Origin: Roseomonas sp. E05
GTDB lineage: Bacteria > Pseudomonadota > Alphaproteobacteria > Acetobacterales > Acetobacteraceae
Reading direction: 5' to 3'
DNA length: 64,000 nt
Assembly (NCBI RefSeq): GCF_030063475.1
Contig: NZ_JASIRT010000004.1
Span: forward strand, 62,001 to 126,000
In this document: piece by piece, positions 7,059 through 16,600 of the stretch
Layout: each line of letters begins with the position of its first letter
Position numbering within the stretch: position 1 is the first letter of the stretch
Made by a program: the position numbers and the translations under genes
Notes under the pieces: generated by a model
Seen by the model: the letters and a program-made list of their open reading frames with translations, nothing else
Databases searched by the model: none
Told to the model about the DNA's origin: nothing

Positions 7059-8156
7059 TCAGACCTCCTCGGCCATGGCGCCGGGCGCCGGCGCGGTGAT
7101 CAGCGCCAGGGCCGCTTCCAGGTCGCGCGCGCGGCGGTCGGCGGTGTGCTCGTCCAGGGTGCGTTGCCGGGCACGCGCCGCCATCCGGCGCACCTCGCCT
7201 TCTTCGAGGGTGAGGGCCGCCATGGCCTCCTCCGTCGTGCTGGCGACAAGGATTTCGCTGCCGGGCGCGTAGAACCCCTCCAGCCCTTCCCACCTGTCGC
7301 TGAGCACCAGCGTGCCGCAGGCCGCCGCCTCGAAGAGCCGGCCGGAAGGGCAATAGCCCATTTCCGCCATGGCCTGCCGGGTGATGTTCAGCGTCAGGCG
7401 CGCGGAGGAGAAGAAGGCGGGATGCTCCGCCGGCGGCAGGTGGCGGACGAAGTGGATGTTGTCCGACCAGGGGAAGTCCGCCGGGTATTGCGCTCCGCCG
7501 ATGACGAAGCGCCGCTCCGGCAATTGCCGCGCGGGCCGCACCAGCAGGGCCTCCAGGCTGGCCTGCCGGTCGGCCGCATAGGTGCCGAGATAGGACAGAT
7601 CGGCGCGGTAGGCGGGGGCCGGCGCGGTCGGCCGGTGCGCCTCGGGGTCCACGCTGCCGTAGAGCGGGGCGACGCGCCGCGCGCCGAGCAGCCTGCGCAA
7701 CTGCGCGAGTGCGGCGCCGCCGGTGTAGCTGAGGACGAGGTCGAAGGCGCCGAGCCCCTGCGGCGGCAGGTAGCCCACCGGCTCGCCGGCCGCCAGCCGC
7801 GCGAGGGTGACGGGCGTGTCGAGATCGTAGAAGACGCGGGTCTCGGCCGGCGAATGCGTCACCAGCTCCGAGGCGGCAATGCCGTCCGGGCAGTAGGAGG
7901 TGACCATGCCGAGTCCGGCATCGGCGAGATGCCGCTCGGCCAGCGGCCGCACCGAATCCCAGTCGGGATAGAGAATGATCTCGACGCCCGGCAGCGCATC
8001 CAGGTCACGCGCGCCGGCATACCAGGGCACGTCCTTCTCGAAGAAGACGATGCGGTGCCCGCGGCGCACCAGCGCCTTGCACAGCGCGCGCCACAATGTC
8101 GCATGGCCGTTCCCCCAGGAGGAGGTGATGGTGAGGCCAAAGACGACAAGCTTCAT
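7059..8156 (-). CDS. CgeB-family glycosyltransferase-like protein
   Basis: The 365-residue protein starts MKLVVFGLTITSSWGNGHA. A longer frame begins 25 codons upstream, but 8156 gives the natural GT-B N-terminus. The second half has the CgeB-type segments FVRHLPPAEHPAFFSSARLTL, NITRQAMAEMGYCPSGRLFEAAACGT and a GSEILVASTTEEAMAAL ending, which form the nucleotide-sugar binding Rossmann domain. It probably transfers a sugar onto a surface glycan, spore-coat-like polymer or protein. It is first in a three-gene minus-strand operon with a nucleotidyltransferase. Confidence 0.88.
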   Translation of the reverse strand: MKLVVFGLTITSSWGNGHATLWRALCKALVRRGHRIVFFEKDVPWYAGARDLDALPGVEIILYPDWDSVRPLAERHLADAGLGMVTSYCPDGIAASELVTHSPAETRVFYDLDTPVTLARLAAGEPVGYLPPQGLGAFDLVLSYTGGAALAQLRRLLGARRVAPLYGSVDPEAHRPTAPAPAYRADLSYLGTYAADRQASLEALLVRPARQLPERRFVIGGAQYPADFPWSDNIHFVRHLPPAEHPAFFSSARLTLNITRQAMAEMGYCPSGRLFEAAACGTLVLSDRWEGLEGFYAPGSEILVASTTEEAMAALTLEEGEVRRMAARARQRTLDEHTADRRARDLEAALALITAPAPGAMAEEV

Positions 8157-8329
8157 GCAGCGCATCCATCGTGCGTGGGACGAAGGGAACCGATCCAGAG
8201 TTCCACAGTTCCGGAGGGCCTGTAACGGCAAGGAAACGTGAGAAGAGGCCGCTGCAAGGCGCGCGGTCGGGGAACCCTCGTGCGGAGCCCCGGTTGGTCA
8301 GGCGCAACGCCGAAGCGGGAGTGGAAGCC

Positions 8330-8644
8330 ATGGCGGACGCCGCCACCGACCACGCCACCATCCGGAAATGGGCCGAGGCGCACGGCGGCAAACCGGCAGC
8401 GGTGGACCGCACGCACAAGGGCGGCGATACCGGAATCCTGCGCATCATGTTCCCGAAGTCGAAGCAGTCGGAGCATGGCGCGCTCGTCGAGATCTCCCGG
8501 GACGAGTTCTTCCGGCAGTTTGACGAAAGCAGGCTGGCCCTGCTCTACGAGAAGGACGGCCTGTTCAACAAGATCATCGGGCGGGACACGATGGAACGCC
8601 ACGAGCACGGCGACCACCATGCCTCCCGCCACGAGAAGCGATAG
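8330..8644 (+). CDS. Small conserved protein of unknown function, ATIRKWAE type
   Basis: I chose Met at 8330, giving 104 residues, because MADAATDHATIRKWAEAHGG is the conserved beginning; an upstream in-frame start at 8171 adds only low-complexity sequence. The body contains GILRIMFP and EISRDEFFRQFDESRLALLYE. I recall this pattern from short bacterial proteins, sometimes mislabelled as glucan branching enzyme. The protein is acidic, soluble and has no membrane segment. A His-rich tail (ERHEHGDHHASRHEKR) could bind metal. It is divergent from the glycosyltransferase operon and convergent with the FtsH gene. Confidence 0.75.
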   Translation: MADAATDHATIRKWAEAHGGKPAAVDRTHKGGDTGILRIMFPKSKQSEHGALVEISRDEFFRQFDESRLALLYEKDGLFNKIIGRDTMERHEHGDHHASRHEKR

Positions 8645-8710
8645 CGCGGCGCCGCCGCGGAAGCCGCAGCGCCGGAGGTGGCTCTCCCTCCGTCGCTGCG
8701 CCTGCCTGGG

Positions 8711-10552
8711 TCAGCCCCCTGCGCCCGGCACGGCGGCATGGGCCGGTGCCGGTCCCGCCAGGCTGCGCAACTGTGCTTCATCCAGCGTCTCGCGCTCCAG
8801 CAGGGCATGGGCGGTGCGTTCCAGCGTCTCCCGCCGCTCCTTCAGCATGGTCACGGTGTGCTCGAAGGCGCGCTGGACGATATCGTGCACCTCCTCATCC
8901 ACCGCCGCCGCCGTCTCGTCGGAATAGGCGCGCTCCTGCGCGCCGCCCGCCAGCGGATTGGGGCTGAGAAAGGAGCGGCTGTCCTTCTCCAGCGAGACAT
9001 GGCCGATCCGCTTCGTCATGCCGTAGCGGGTGACCATGGAGCGGGCGATGTCGGTCACCTTGGCGAGGTCGTCGGCGGCGCCGGTGGAGAGATGGCCGAA
9101 GACGATCCACTCGGCGGCGCGGCCGCCGAGCAGCACGGCCATCTTGTTCTCCAGCTCCTGCGCGGTCATCAGGAAGCGGTCCTCGGTCGGGCGCTGGATG
9201 GTGTAGCCGAGCGCGCCGACGCCGCGGGGGATGATGGAGACCTTGTGCACGGGGTCGGCGCCCGGGGTGGCCAGCGCCACCAGCGCATGGCCCATCTCGT
9301 GATAGGCGACGATCTCCCGCTCGCGCGGGTTGAGCAGCCGGTTGCGCTTCTCCAGCCCCGCCACGATCCGCTCCACCGCGTTGCTGAAGTCGGCCAGGTT
9401 GACCGCCTGTGCCTGCCGGCGCGTCGCCAGCAGGGCGGCCTCGTTCACCAGGTTCGCCAGGTCGGCGCCGGTGAAGCCGGGGGTCAGCGCCGCCACCTTC
9501 TCGGGGTCGGTGCCGGGCTCAAGCTGCACCTTGCGCATGTGCACCTTCAGGATGTCGATGCGGCCCTTCTTGTCCGGCCGGTCCACCAGCACCTGGCGGT
9601 CGAAGCGGCCGGCGCGCAGCAGCGCGGGGTCGAGGATCTCCGGCCGGTTGGTGGCGGCCAGCAGCACCAGGCCGGTCGAGGAATCGAAGCCGTCCAGCTC
9701 GACCAGGAGCTGGTTCAGCGTCTGCTCCTTCTCGTCATTGCCCCCGCCGAAGCCGCCCACGCCACGGGCGCGGCCCATCGCGTCCAGCTCGTCGATGAAG
9801 ATGATGGCCGGCGCCTTCTCGCGCGCCTGGGCGAAGAGGTCGCGCACGCGGGCGGCGCCGACGCCGACAAACATCTCGACGAACTCGGAGCCGGAGATGG
9901 AGAAGAACGGCACCTTGGCCTCGCCGGCCACCGCCTTGGCGAGCAATGTCTTGCCGGTGCCGGGCGGGCCGACCAGCAGCACGCCCTTCGGCATCCGTCC
10001 GCCGAGCCGGCCGTACTCCTTCGGCGCGCGCAGGAAGTCCACCACCTCGCGCAGCTCGTCCTTCGCCTCGTCCACGCCGGCGACGTCGTCGAACCGCACC
10101 TGGGTGTCGTTCTCCACATAGATCTTGGCCTTGCTCTTGCCGACCTGCATCAGCCCGCCCATGCCGCGCCCGATGCGCCGCAGCATGAACATCCAGATGC
10201 CGATGAACAGCGCCATCGGCACGATCCAGGAGAGCAGGTCGCGCAGCAGGGTGCTCTCGATCTGCCCCGTGTACTGCACGTTGTACTGCTGCAGCTCCTG
10301 CGCGAAGTCCGGGTCCACGCGGGTGGTGGTGAAGCGCGTCTCGCCGCCCGGCAGCGGCTCCTTGAGCCTGCCCTGGATGAAGCGGTCGGAAACGCCGATC
10401 TCCGCCACCTTGCCGTCATGCAGCAGCTGCTCGAAGCGGCTGTAGGGGATCGGCGCAACGCCCTGGTACGTGGCGAGGAAATACTGGATCAGCAGCACGC
10501 CCAGCAGGGCGGCCATCCAGTAGCTCAGGTTGAACCGGGCGTGCGGCTTCAT
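8711..10552 (-). CDS. ftsH: ATP-dependent zinc metalloprotease FtsH family
   Basis: This 613-residue membrane protease has two N-terminal membrane segments (about 9-28 and 107-126) flanking a small periplasmic domain. An AAA module follows, with Walker A GPPGTGKT at 195-202, Walker [10 protein letters not shown] near 240-248 and [20 protein letters not shown] as the second region of homology. The zinc site HEMGH is at 418-422 (most FtsH have HEAGH). The start at 10552 follows an AGGGAG ribosome site; an upstream in-frame extension lacks family sequence. It degrades misassembled membrane proteins and regulators. It stands alone, so it may be a second, accessory FtsH beside the usual housekeeping copy. 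Confidence 0.95.
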   Translation of the reverse strand: MKPHARFNLSYWMAALLGVLLIQYFLATYQGVAPIPYSRFEQLLHDGKVAEIGVSDRFIQGRLKEPLPGGETRFTTTRVDPDFAQELQQYNVQYTGQIESTLLRDLLSWIVPMALFIGIWMFMLRRIGRGMGGLMQVGKSKAKIYVENDTQVRFDDVAGVDEAKDELREVVDFLRAPKEYGRLGGRMPKGVLLVGPPGTGKTLLAKAVAGEAKVPFFSISGSEFVEMFVGVGAARVRDLFAQAREKAPAIIFIDELDAMGRARGVGGFGGGNDEKEQTLNQLLVELDGFDSSTGLVLLAATNRPEILDPALLRAGRFDRQVLVDRPDKKGRIDILKVHMRKVQLEPGTDPEKVAALTPGFTGADLANLVNEAALLATRRQAQAVNLADFSNAVERIVAGLEKRNRLLNPREREIVAYHEMGHALVALATPGADPVHKVSIIPRGVGALGYTIQRPTEDRFLMTAQELENKMAVLLGGRAAEWIVFGHLSTGAADDLAKVTDIARSMVTRYGMTKRIGHVSLEKDSRSFLSPNPLAGGAQERAYSDETAAAVDEEVHDIVQRAFEHTVTMLKERRETLERTAHALLERETLDEAQLRSLAGPAPAHAAVPGAGG

Positions 10553-10787
10553 GGCTGCTCCCTGGCGTGTTGCGTCATCTCCGGGCTCCACCGCGCAGGC
10601 CGATGGCCGCGCTGCCCGGATCTCCCGCCCTCCGGCAAACGGCTCAGGGCGGGGGATGTTGCATCCCGGCGGAAGGGCGCTGCACGGGCATGTGACGCTC
10701 CGGCCTGCAACGGGCCCTCTCGTCGCGCCCTTACCCCGGGTGATTGGCCGCCCCAATGGAGGCCCGAGTGGAGGCGGAGGAGAGACA

Positions 10788-10985
10788 ATGGACGACCGGA
10801 AACGCTACGAGACAGCCCGGCCCAGCAATGTCGGGCCGCATGACGTCAACAAGGACCAGGCGGACCCCCAGGCCAGGCGCCCCGTGCCGGAGAAGATGTA
10901 CAACAACGAAGTCGGCGGGCAGGCGGCCATCGTGGGGCCGCAGGGTGGTAAGAAGCAGGCGCAGGAGCCGGTGAAGAAGGACTGA
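10788..10985 (+). CDS. Small hydrophilic hypothetical protein
   Basis: This 65-residue protein, preceded by a good GGAGGAGAG ribosome site, is charged and rich in Pro, Gln and Lys. It begins MDDRKRYETARPSNVGPHDV and ends KKQAQEPVKKD. There is no signal peptide or membrane segment, and no domain was recognised. It resembles small disordered stress-type proteins in composition only. It is divergent from the FtsH gene across 235 bases and followed 28 bases later by the 2H-like gene on the same strand. Confidence 0.6.
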   Translation: MDDRKRYETARPSNVGPHDVNKDQADPQARRPVPEKMYNNEVGGQAAIVGPQGGKKQAQEPVKKD

Positions 10986-11013
10986 GCCGGCCTCGCGGAG
11001 AGCGGGGTGTGCG

Positions 11014-11406
11014 ATGCCCCGGCGCTTCGCGGGCTGGCTGCTCGACCCGGCCGATCGCGCCAGCCTGCTTTCCGCTCGCCCGGCCGTCTATCCCCGCATC
11101 CTCGCGCACCATGTCACGCTGAGGTTCGGCGTCCCGGCCGGCTTTCCTCTGCCGCGCGAGACGGAGGGCTTTGTCGTCGGCCTGGCCGATGACGGTGCGG
11201 GCATACAGGCGCTCGTGCTCGAGATCGGTGGCACCACAAGCCGGCCGGATGGCCTGACCTACCACATCACCTGGTCGCTTGCGGCGGGTCGCCGGCCCGT
11301 GGAGAGCAATGCCGTGCTGCAGGAGCATGGCTGGACGCCCCTCGGGCGGCGCCGGGTGCGGCTGGAGCCCCGCCTCTTTCTCAGCCCTGCGCGGCCTCGC
11401 CCGTGA
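11014..11406 (+). CDS. Putative 2H-phosphoesterase-like protein
   Basis: This 130-residue protein has two H-x-T motifs: HVTL with His33 and Thr35, and HITW with His84 and Thr86, both preceded by hydrophobic strands. Paired HxT motifs are the catalytic signature of the 2H phosphoesterase superfamily (LigT, CPDase, tRNA-ligase phosphodiesterase domains), which act on cyclic phosphates of RNA or nucleotides. The 51-residue spacing is shorter than in LigT, so the assignment is tentative. The segment RPVESNAVL after motif two may be subgroup-specific. The 3' end overlaps the convergent HAD gene by 26 bases. Confidence 0.6.
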   Translation: MPRRFAGWLLDPADRASLLSARPAVYPRILAHHVTLRFGVPAGFPLPRETEGFVVGLADDGAGIQALVLEIGGTTSRPDGLTYHITWSLAAGRRPVESNAVLQEHGWTPLGRRRVRLEPRLFLSPARPRP

Positions 11407-11869
11407 AGCCAAGGCCGCGCAGCGCCGCGATCGAACGCTCCGCCGAGACATGGTGGATGAAAGTGCCGCCCTTCCGCTCCCATCCCTCGCGGAGCGAGGC
11501 GCGGTCGTCCACCAGCACGCAGCCCGGGCCGGACCAGCGCGGCTTCTCCCGGCTCATGCAGGTGATCACCGGTACCTCCGCCCCCAGCATCTGCGCCACC
11601 CAGCGGCGCTTCTGCTCCGGGGCCCAGGCGCCGAGCGGCAGGCCGGTCAGGATGGTCGGCCGGTGCGGTGCGCAGAAGCGCCAGAGCGCCTCCGCATCCT
11701 TCATGAACTCCAGCGTCTCGAAGAAGCGGGGCGCCCGCGCGAGCGCGGACCACATCGTCTTCAGCGGCAGCTCCTCCGGCCGCTTGCCGGTCACCGCCTG
11801 AACGCCACGGTCGAAATCGGCCAGAACGCCATCGAGGTCGAGGAAAAGGCCGGTCATCATCGGGTGCAT
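11381..11869 (-). CDS. HAD-superfamily hydrolase, 5'-nucleotidase-like
   Basis: This 162-residue protein opens with HAD motif I DLDGVLADFD (catalytic Asp11 and Asp13). It has a Thr in TILTGLPLG as motif II, Lys in EKPRW as motif III, and VLVDDRASL as motif IV. Length and the DGVLADFDRGV start match the small deoxyribonucleotidase-like branch of HAD phosphatases. It would dephosphorylate a small phosphorylated metabolite in the cytoplasm. There is a possible second start three codons downstream. It overlaps the convergent 2H-like gene at its 3' end. Confidence 0.85.
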   Translation of the reverse strand: MHPMMTGLFLDLDGVLADFDRGVQAVTGKRPEELPLKTMWSALARAPRFFETLEFMKDAEALWRFCAPHRPTILTGLPLGAWAPEQKRRWVAQMLGAEVPVITCMSREKPRWSGPGCVLVDDRASLREGWERKGGTFIHHVSAERSIAALRGLGFTGEAAQG

Positions 11870-11900
11870 ATTTCCCGGAGGAAGGCCGAGGGGAAGGCCG

Positions 11901-11940
11901 GGGGGAAGGAATTCTCCCCAGACCTTCCATCTTTTTTCTG
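11901..11940 (+). terminator. Terminator-family element
   Basis: The core GGGGGAAGGAATTCTCCCC (11901-11919) is followed by AGACCTTCCATCTTTTTTCTG, in plus orientation. It lies between two minus-strand genes, so it is oriented for transcripts coming from the plus-strand 2H-like gene. Confidence 0.5.
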
Positions 11941-11969
11941 CCCGCTTCCCGCGCCGGCGGCCGCGAGGA

Positions 11970-12575
11970 TCAGCCCGGCTCGCGCTGCAGCGCGTCGAAG
12001 GCGGTGCCGAAGCCCCGGAAGGAGACGGGGATGGACATGTCGCTCTCGTTCGCGAGCTTGTACTCGATGCGGCCCATGCCGCCCTCGCGGCTCCGCAGGC
12101 GGCGCTGCAGCGCCTCCGTCAGCTCCGCCTCCAGCGTGCAGTTGGCGGGGGTGCAGGTGCGGAGCTGGAGCGGTACCGGCTGTCCCCCTTCCTCCGGCAG
12201 CAGCCGGGTGGCGCCGGGCGCGAAGACATTGGCGGGCACGGCGACGATCAGGCGCCAGGGCTGGCTGCGCGCCAGGCGGCCGACGGCGATCTGCGCGATC
12301 GGCTGCTGCTGCTGGTTCTGCACGCCCTGCGCCATCTCGCAGATGCGGCTGGCAGACGTCGTGCCCTCGGCGGCGCGGTTCTCGCAGCGCACGACCCAGT
12401 CGCCGTAGCTGGAGGAGGTGCGCTCCGGCACCGGCGCGGCGGGAGCCGCGGGTGTGGCGGCCGGCGCCGCGGGCCGGGCCGGCGCCTGACGGGAGGACTG
12501 CGCGGCCGCCGGCCCGGTGGCCAGGGCCAGGAGCAGGGCGGCAGCGGACAGCAGGATGAGCGGCGCCTTGGTCAT
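11970..12575 (-). CDS. Invasion-associated locus B (IalB) family protein
   Basis: The 201-residue exported protein has an N-terminal signal peptide (hydrophobic stretch up to about residue 25 ending AAAQ) and an Ala/Pro linker. The IalB core then starts at YGDWVVRCEN, with Cys pairs in VVRCEN/RICEM and LRTCTPANC and the conserved WRLIVAVPANVFAPG and VPLQLRTC segments. IalB-like proteins are periplasmic or surface proteins of alphaproteobacteria, named from Bartonella, with no settled biochemical role. Start 12575 is chosen for a GAGG site 8 bases upstream. It follows the sapC-like gene by 32 bases and is probably co-transcribed. Confidence 0.87.
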   Translation of the reverse strand: MTKAPLILLSAAALLLALATGPAAAQSSRQAPARPAAPAATPAAPAAPVPERTSSSYGDWVVRCENRAAEGTTSASRICEMAQGVQNQQQQPIAQIAVGRLARSQPWRLIVAVPANVFAPGATRLLPEEGGQPVPLQLRTCTPANCTLEAELTEALQRRLRSREGGMGRIEYKLANESDMSIPVSFRGFGTAFDALQREPG

Positions 12576-12607
12576 CGGGGGCATCCTCGGTCTTGTCGGG
12601 GCGCGGG

Positions 12608-13423
12608 TCAGGCCGGCTTGCCTTCGGCCAGGTGGAGCACGCTGCTCCAGGAGCCGCTGGCATGCAGGACGGCATAGGCGGCGCCGAGCCAGTGGCGCCG
12701 GCGCCACTCCAGGATGGTGTCGTCCGCGAGTTCCTCGAACCGCTTGGTGTTCATCATCAGGAAGCCATTCAGCCGCGCGCTGCCGCCGCTGCGGAACTCC
12801 ACGCGCGCCTCCTGCGGCTCCAGCACCTCCGCCGCCTTCAGGGCTGCGGCGAAGCGCTGGGTCTCCTCCAGGCTGGCGCGGTAGTCGGAGCAGAAGCGCA
12901 GCATCTCCTGCAGGAAGGCGCTGGGCTTGCCATCCTCGAAAAGGAGGTCGCCCGAGCCGGTGTGCAGCGCCGGGGCGTCCGGCTCGATGCCGAGATGCAG
13001 CTGGTTGCTGCCCTCCGCCTGCAGGAAGATGAAGGGATAGGCGCGCAGATAGGCCGGCAGGTAGGTGCCGGCGCGCCAGCCGCCCTTGTCGTCCACGAAC
13101 AGGTTCTCCCCGGTGCGGTAGCCAAGCACCGCCAGCGGCATGGGCAGCGGGCCGCTCGCGAAGACGATCGGGAAGTGGCGGGCGGCGAAGGGCAGCTCGA
13201 CGATGCTGAGCGGCACGGCATTGGCGCGCGCGGCGAAGCTGAGGCCGGCGGCGCGGTCCAGCCGCAGCCCGGCATGGCGGGCGGGGTCCAGCGGCTCGAC
13301 GCGGCCGAACAGGGGCGGCATGCCCGGGGCGGGCTGCGGGGCGGGCTGCGGGGCGGGCTGCGGGGCGGGCTGCGGGGCGGGCTGCGGGGCCGGATGGGAA
13401 GAGGCGGGGGAGGCATCGGCCAT
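12608..13423 (-). CDS. SapC family protein
   Basis: This 271-residue protein begins with an Ala/Pro/Gln-rich stretch containing a PAPQ repeat (residues 11-34). The SapC-type body follows: RLDRAAGLSFAARANAVPL, VLGYRTGENLFVDDKGGW, YLPAYLRAYPFIFL and SGDLLFEDG. The family was named from the Campylobacter fetus surface-layer locus; its function is not established. The start at 13423 has an AGGAG site; an upstream in-frame Met would add 16 unlikely residues. It lies between an autotransporter and an IalB gene, behind a secretion gene string, consistent with a cell-surface role. Confidence 0.88.
   Translation of the reverse strand: MADASPASSHPAPQPAPQPAPQPAPQPAPQPAPGMPPLFGRVEPLDPARHAGLRLDRAAGLSFAARANAVPLSIVELPFAARHFPIVFASGPLPMPLAVLGYRTGENLFVDDKGGWRAGTYLPAYLRAYPFIFLQAEGSNQLHLGIEPDAPALHTGSGDLLFEDGKPSAFLQEMLRFCSDYRASLEETQRFAAALKAAEVLEPQEARVEFRSGGSARLNGFLMMNTKRFEELADDTILEWRRRHWLGAAYAVLHASGSWSSVLHLAEGKPA
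13322..13393. repeat. 12-bp tandem repeat coding for PAPQ units
   Basis: Six 12-bp units (five PAPQ and a final PAPG) lie in the 5' end of the SapC-family gene. The copies are nearly identical at DNA level. Because the unit is a multiple of three, slippage would change linker length without breaking the frame. Confidence 0.9.
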
Positions 13424-13636
13424 GGGGCGGCACTCCTGGCGCGGACCGCGTGGGAAGGCGGGCGCCTGCAAGAACAGGGAGAAAACGTCGTCCGGCAGCG
13501 CCGGGGGAGCGTGGGGGCGCGGCGGACACAGGCGGGCCGCCCCTACGCGGCGTCATCTGCCGTCGCTGCCCTGCCTTGTCCAGCAGGAACTCCCGACGCG
13601 CGGCGAGGCAGCGCCGGATGCAGAGGCGGCAGGGTG

Positions 13637-13666
13637 GGGCCGGGGCGCCGCGCGGCGCCCCGGCCC
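13637..13666 (-). terminator. 30-bp perfect palindrome after the autotransporter gene
   Basis: Two 15-base arms with no unpaired loop bases beyond the hairpin turn (GGCCGGGGCGCC half-site) begin 4 bases past the stop of the autotransporter gene on the minus strand. There is no T tract, so it may act as a strong 3'-end stabilising hairpin as much as an intrinsic terminator. Confidence 0.6.
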
Positions 13667-13670
13667 GCGC

Positions 13671-16600
13671 TCACCAGGCCCAGCGCAGGCCGCCGCTGAC
13701 GGCCTGGCCAGTGTAGTTGGTGCGCAGGTCCACGCTGTAGTTGAGGTACAGCGAGGCCTGCGGGCTGATCGTCAGGCTGGCGCCGAGGCCGCCGAGCAGG
13801 CGGTCCCGCCCGGTGGCGGCCGTGGCGGTCTGGATCGGCACGGAGGACACGCCGATCAGCGTGGCGCCGGTGTCGGTCGCGACATCGCCGAACTCATGCG
13901 CCCATTGCAGGCGCACCGCCGGGGTCAGCACCATGCCGGAGGAAAGCGGCAGGCTGGTGCTGGCGCGCAGGCCGAGCGTGCTGCGGGTGGCCGTCACGCT
14001 TTCGCTGTCCACATTCAGGCCCAGCACGCCGGCGCCGCTCTCGGTGGCGCCGTCGCGGTCCACCATGTCCATCCGGAAGCCGACGCCCGGCTGCAGGGTC
14101 CAGCCACCCAGCGTGTAGTGCAGCCCCGCATCCACCCCGCTGCCGAAGCTCGTGATGGAGGGCGAGGCATGCGCCGTCATGCCGAGCGCGCCCAGGTTCC
14201 GGTCGACATCCATCTGGCCGAAGCTGCCGTTGACCTGCGCATCCGCGAAGAAGCGCGGGCCGGTATAGCTGCCATAGGCCGCCAGATGGCCGGTGCTGGT
14301 GTCCGCCTCGCCGCCAGTGGCGGAGGAGGTGACGCTGCCCGCCGTGTAGCCGGCCGCGAGGCCGAGGCTGAAGCCGCTGCCCAGCCCGGTCTCCAGGCCG
14401 ACCGCCACGCCGCCGCTGGAGGCGTGGTAGGCGGTGGTGCCGTCCTTGGCGCCCGTGTGGAAGGTCTGGCCGAGGCCGCTGATCCAGGTGGTGAAGCGGC
14501 CCTGCTGGACGGTCAGGGCGCGGCTGGTCACCGCCCCGTCGGCCCGGCGGGCGGCCTGCTGGTCGCTGATCGCGCCGGCGAAGAGACGGCTGTTGTCCAC
14601 CCCGGCCATCAGCGCATCGCCGTAGATGGCGCCGCCCAGCCGGATGGTGGCGTCCTGCACCTGCGCCGTGTTGAGCGGGAACAGGGCGGCCAGGCCGGCC
14701 TCGATCTCGGCATCCGCGCGCACGCCAGGCTCCGGCCGCAGCGCGTCCAGCGCCCGGCCGACCGAGAGCTGGTTCGGTGTCTGCTGGACGCCGAGCAGGG
14801 AGAGCTGGGTGTAGGAGCCCGGCGTCACATAGAGGCTGAGGCTGGTGGGCAGATAGACGGCGTCCATCCGCGTGCCGGTGGCCAGCCCCTCGGGCTGGAC
14901 GAGGCCGCTGAAGGAGCCCTCGACCGCCGCCGCCTGCACCACCGTGAAGCCGGTGCCGACCGAGGGGGTGTAGGCGTTGGTGGCTGAGCCGGCGATCCCG
15001 CGCAGGATCGGCGTGATGGTGCCGGCCGCGGTGAAGGTGGCGTCCTGTACGACGACGCGGCTGTAGTTGCCGGCGCCGCTGCCCGTGCCGGTGCCGTCGA
15101 TGTCGAGCGCGAAGGTCGCCCCGTCGGACAACGTCACCGGCGCGGTGAAGGTCAGCGTGCCCGGGCTGTTGCCCGGCGCCAGCGTGCCCTCGACCGTGGC
15201 CGGCGCCGCGACGGTGCCCGTGCCGCGCAGCGTCGCGCCGGACTGCACGTCGAGCGAGGCGGCCTGGATCGTGCTGTTGGCGTAGAAGGTGCCGCCGCTG
15301 ATCACCAGCGGACCGCCGAGGCTTGCGCCGCCGGTCAGGTTCACGCCGCCGCTGCCCAGGGTGGTCAGGCCGCCCACGCCGCTGACGGCGCCGGCGAAGG
15401 TGACGTCGCCGCCGGCCGTGTCCACCATGCCGTTGCCGCTGTTCACGACCACGGGCTGGGTGAAGGTGACGCTGGCTGTGGGCTGCAGCGTGCCGCCGGC
15501 GAAGACGATGGCCGGGGCGCGGGCCGCGGCATCGTCCTGCGTGAAGATCGGCTTGGACTGGTCCACCAGAAGCGATGCGAGCAGCAGGTCCACCTGGTTC
15601 GGCTTGTAGAGCGTGATCAGCTCCATGCCGTCGATGCTGCCGGCGAGGGTGGCGAAGCTGCCGGTCACGCCGCCCGAGGCGGTGAGCAGGGTGTAGAGGC
15701 TGTCCGGCGCATAGGGGCCGCTGGCCGGGATGATGCTCAGCCCGCCGTCCAGCGAGGCGGTGCCGGCGATGGTCAGGGTGGAGGCGGCGCTGGGCGTCAG
15801 CGCCACCTGCAGCGTGCCGCTGGAGGTCTGGACGTAGTTGCCGCCCACCGTGAGGGTGCCTGGCGCCCCGGCCATGCCCGGCGCCACGACGCCGGCATTG
15901 ACGAGGCTGCCGCCCACGGTGCCGGTGCCGGCAAGGCCCGCACCGGGGGCGACGCCGACATCGCCGCCGGTCCGCGCCATGGCGTGCTCGGCATCGCCCA
16001 GCAGCAGCACGCCGCTGCTGACGGAGGTCAGGCCCGTATAAGTGTTGACGCCATTGAGGGTGAGGGTGCCGCCGGCCACCTCCAGCCCGCCCGTGCCGCC
16101 GGCGGTGCCCTCGAAGACGCCGCCATTGAGGACCCGGAGCTGCTGTGCGCCGAGGGCGATGCCGCTGCCGGCAACGCCGTTCAGCGTGTTCAGCGCGACC
16201 GCGTCCGTGGCGCCGCTGATGTCCAGGGCCGCGCCGGAATTCGCCAGGACAAGGCCGGAGGAGGAGGCCACCGAGCCGGCGCCGGCGATGGCCAGCGTGC
16301 CCGCCTCCACCTGGGTCGCGCCGGTATAGATGTTTGCGCCCGCCAGCGTCAGCGTGCCGCCGGTGACGGTGAGGCCGCCGGTGCCCGCGATGCCGCCGGC
16401 GAAGTTACCGCCGCCGGTTACCGTCAGGCTGTTGGCGCCCAGCGTCACCGCGCTGCCCGCCGCGCCGCTCAGGCTCTGGAGGCTGCGCGCGCCGGAGGCG
16501 GCGGAGATATCCAGCGCCGTGCCCGCGGCCGCCAGGGCCACGCCCGAGGAGGGGGCGATGTCGCCCGCGCCGTCCAGCGCCAGGGTGCCGCCGGTGACGG

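Noticed and set aside
11857-12675. Minus-strand 272-codon frame overlapping the IalB gene
   Set aside because: It is a shifted-frame shadow of the IalB gene, which has a signal peptide and conserved Cys segments in its own frame.
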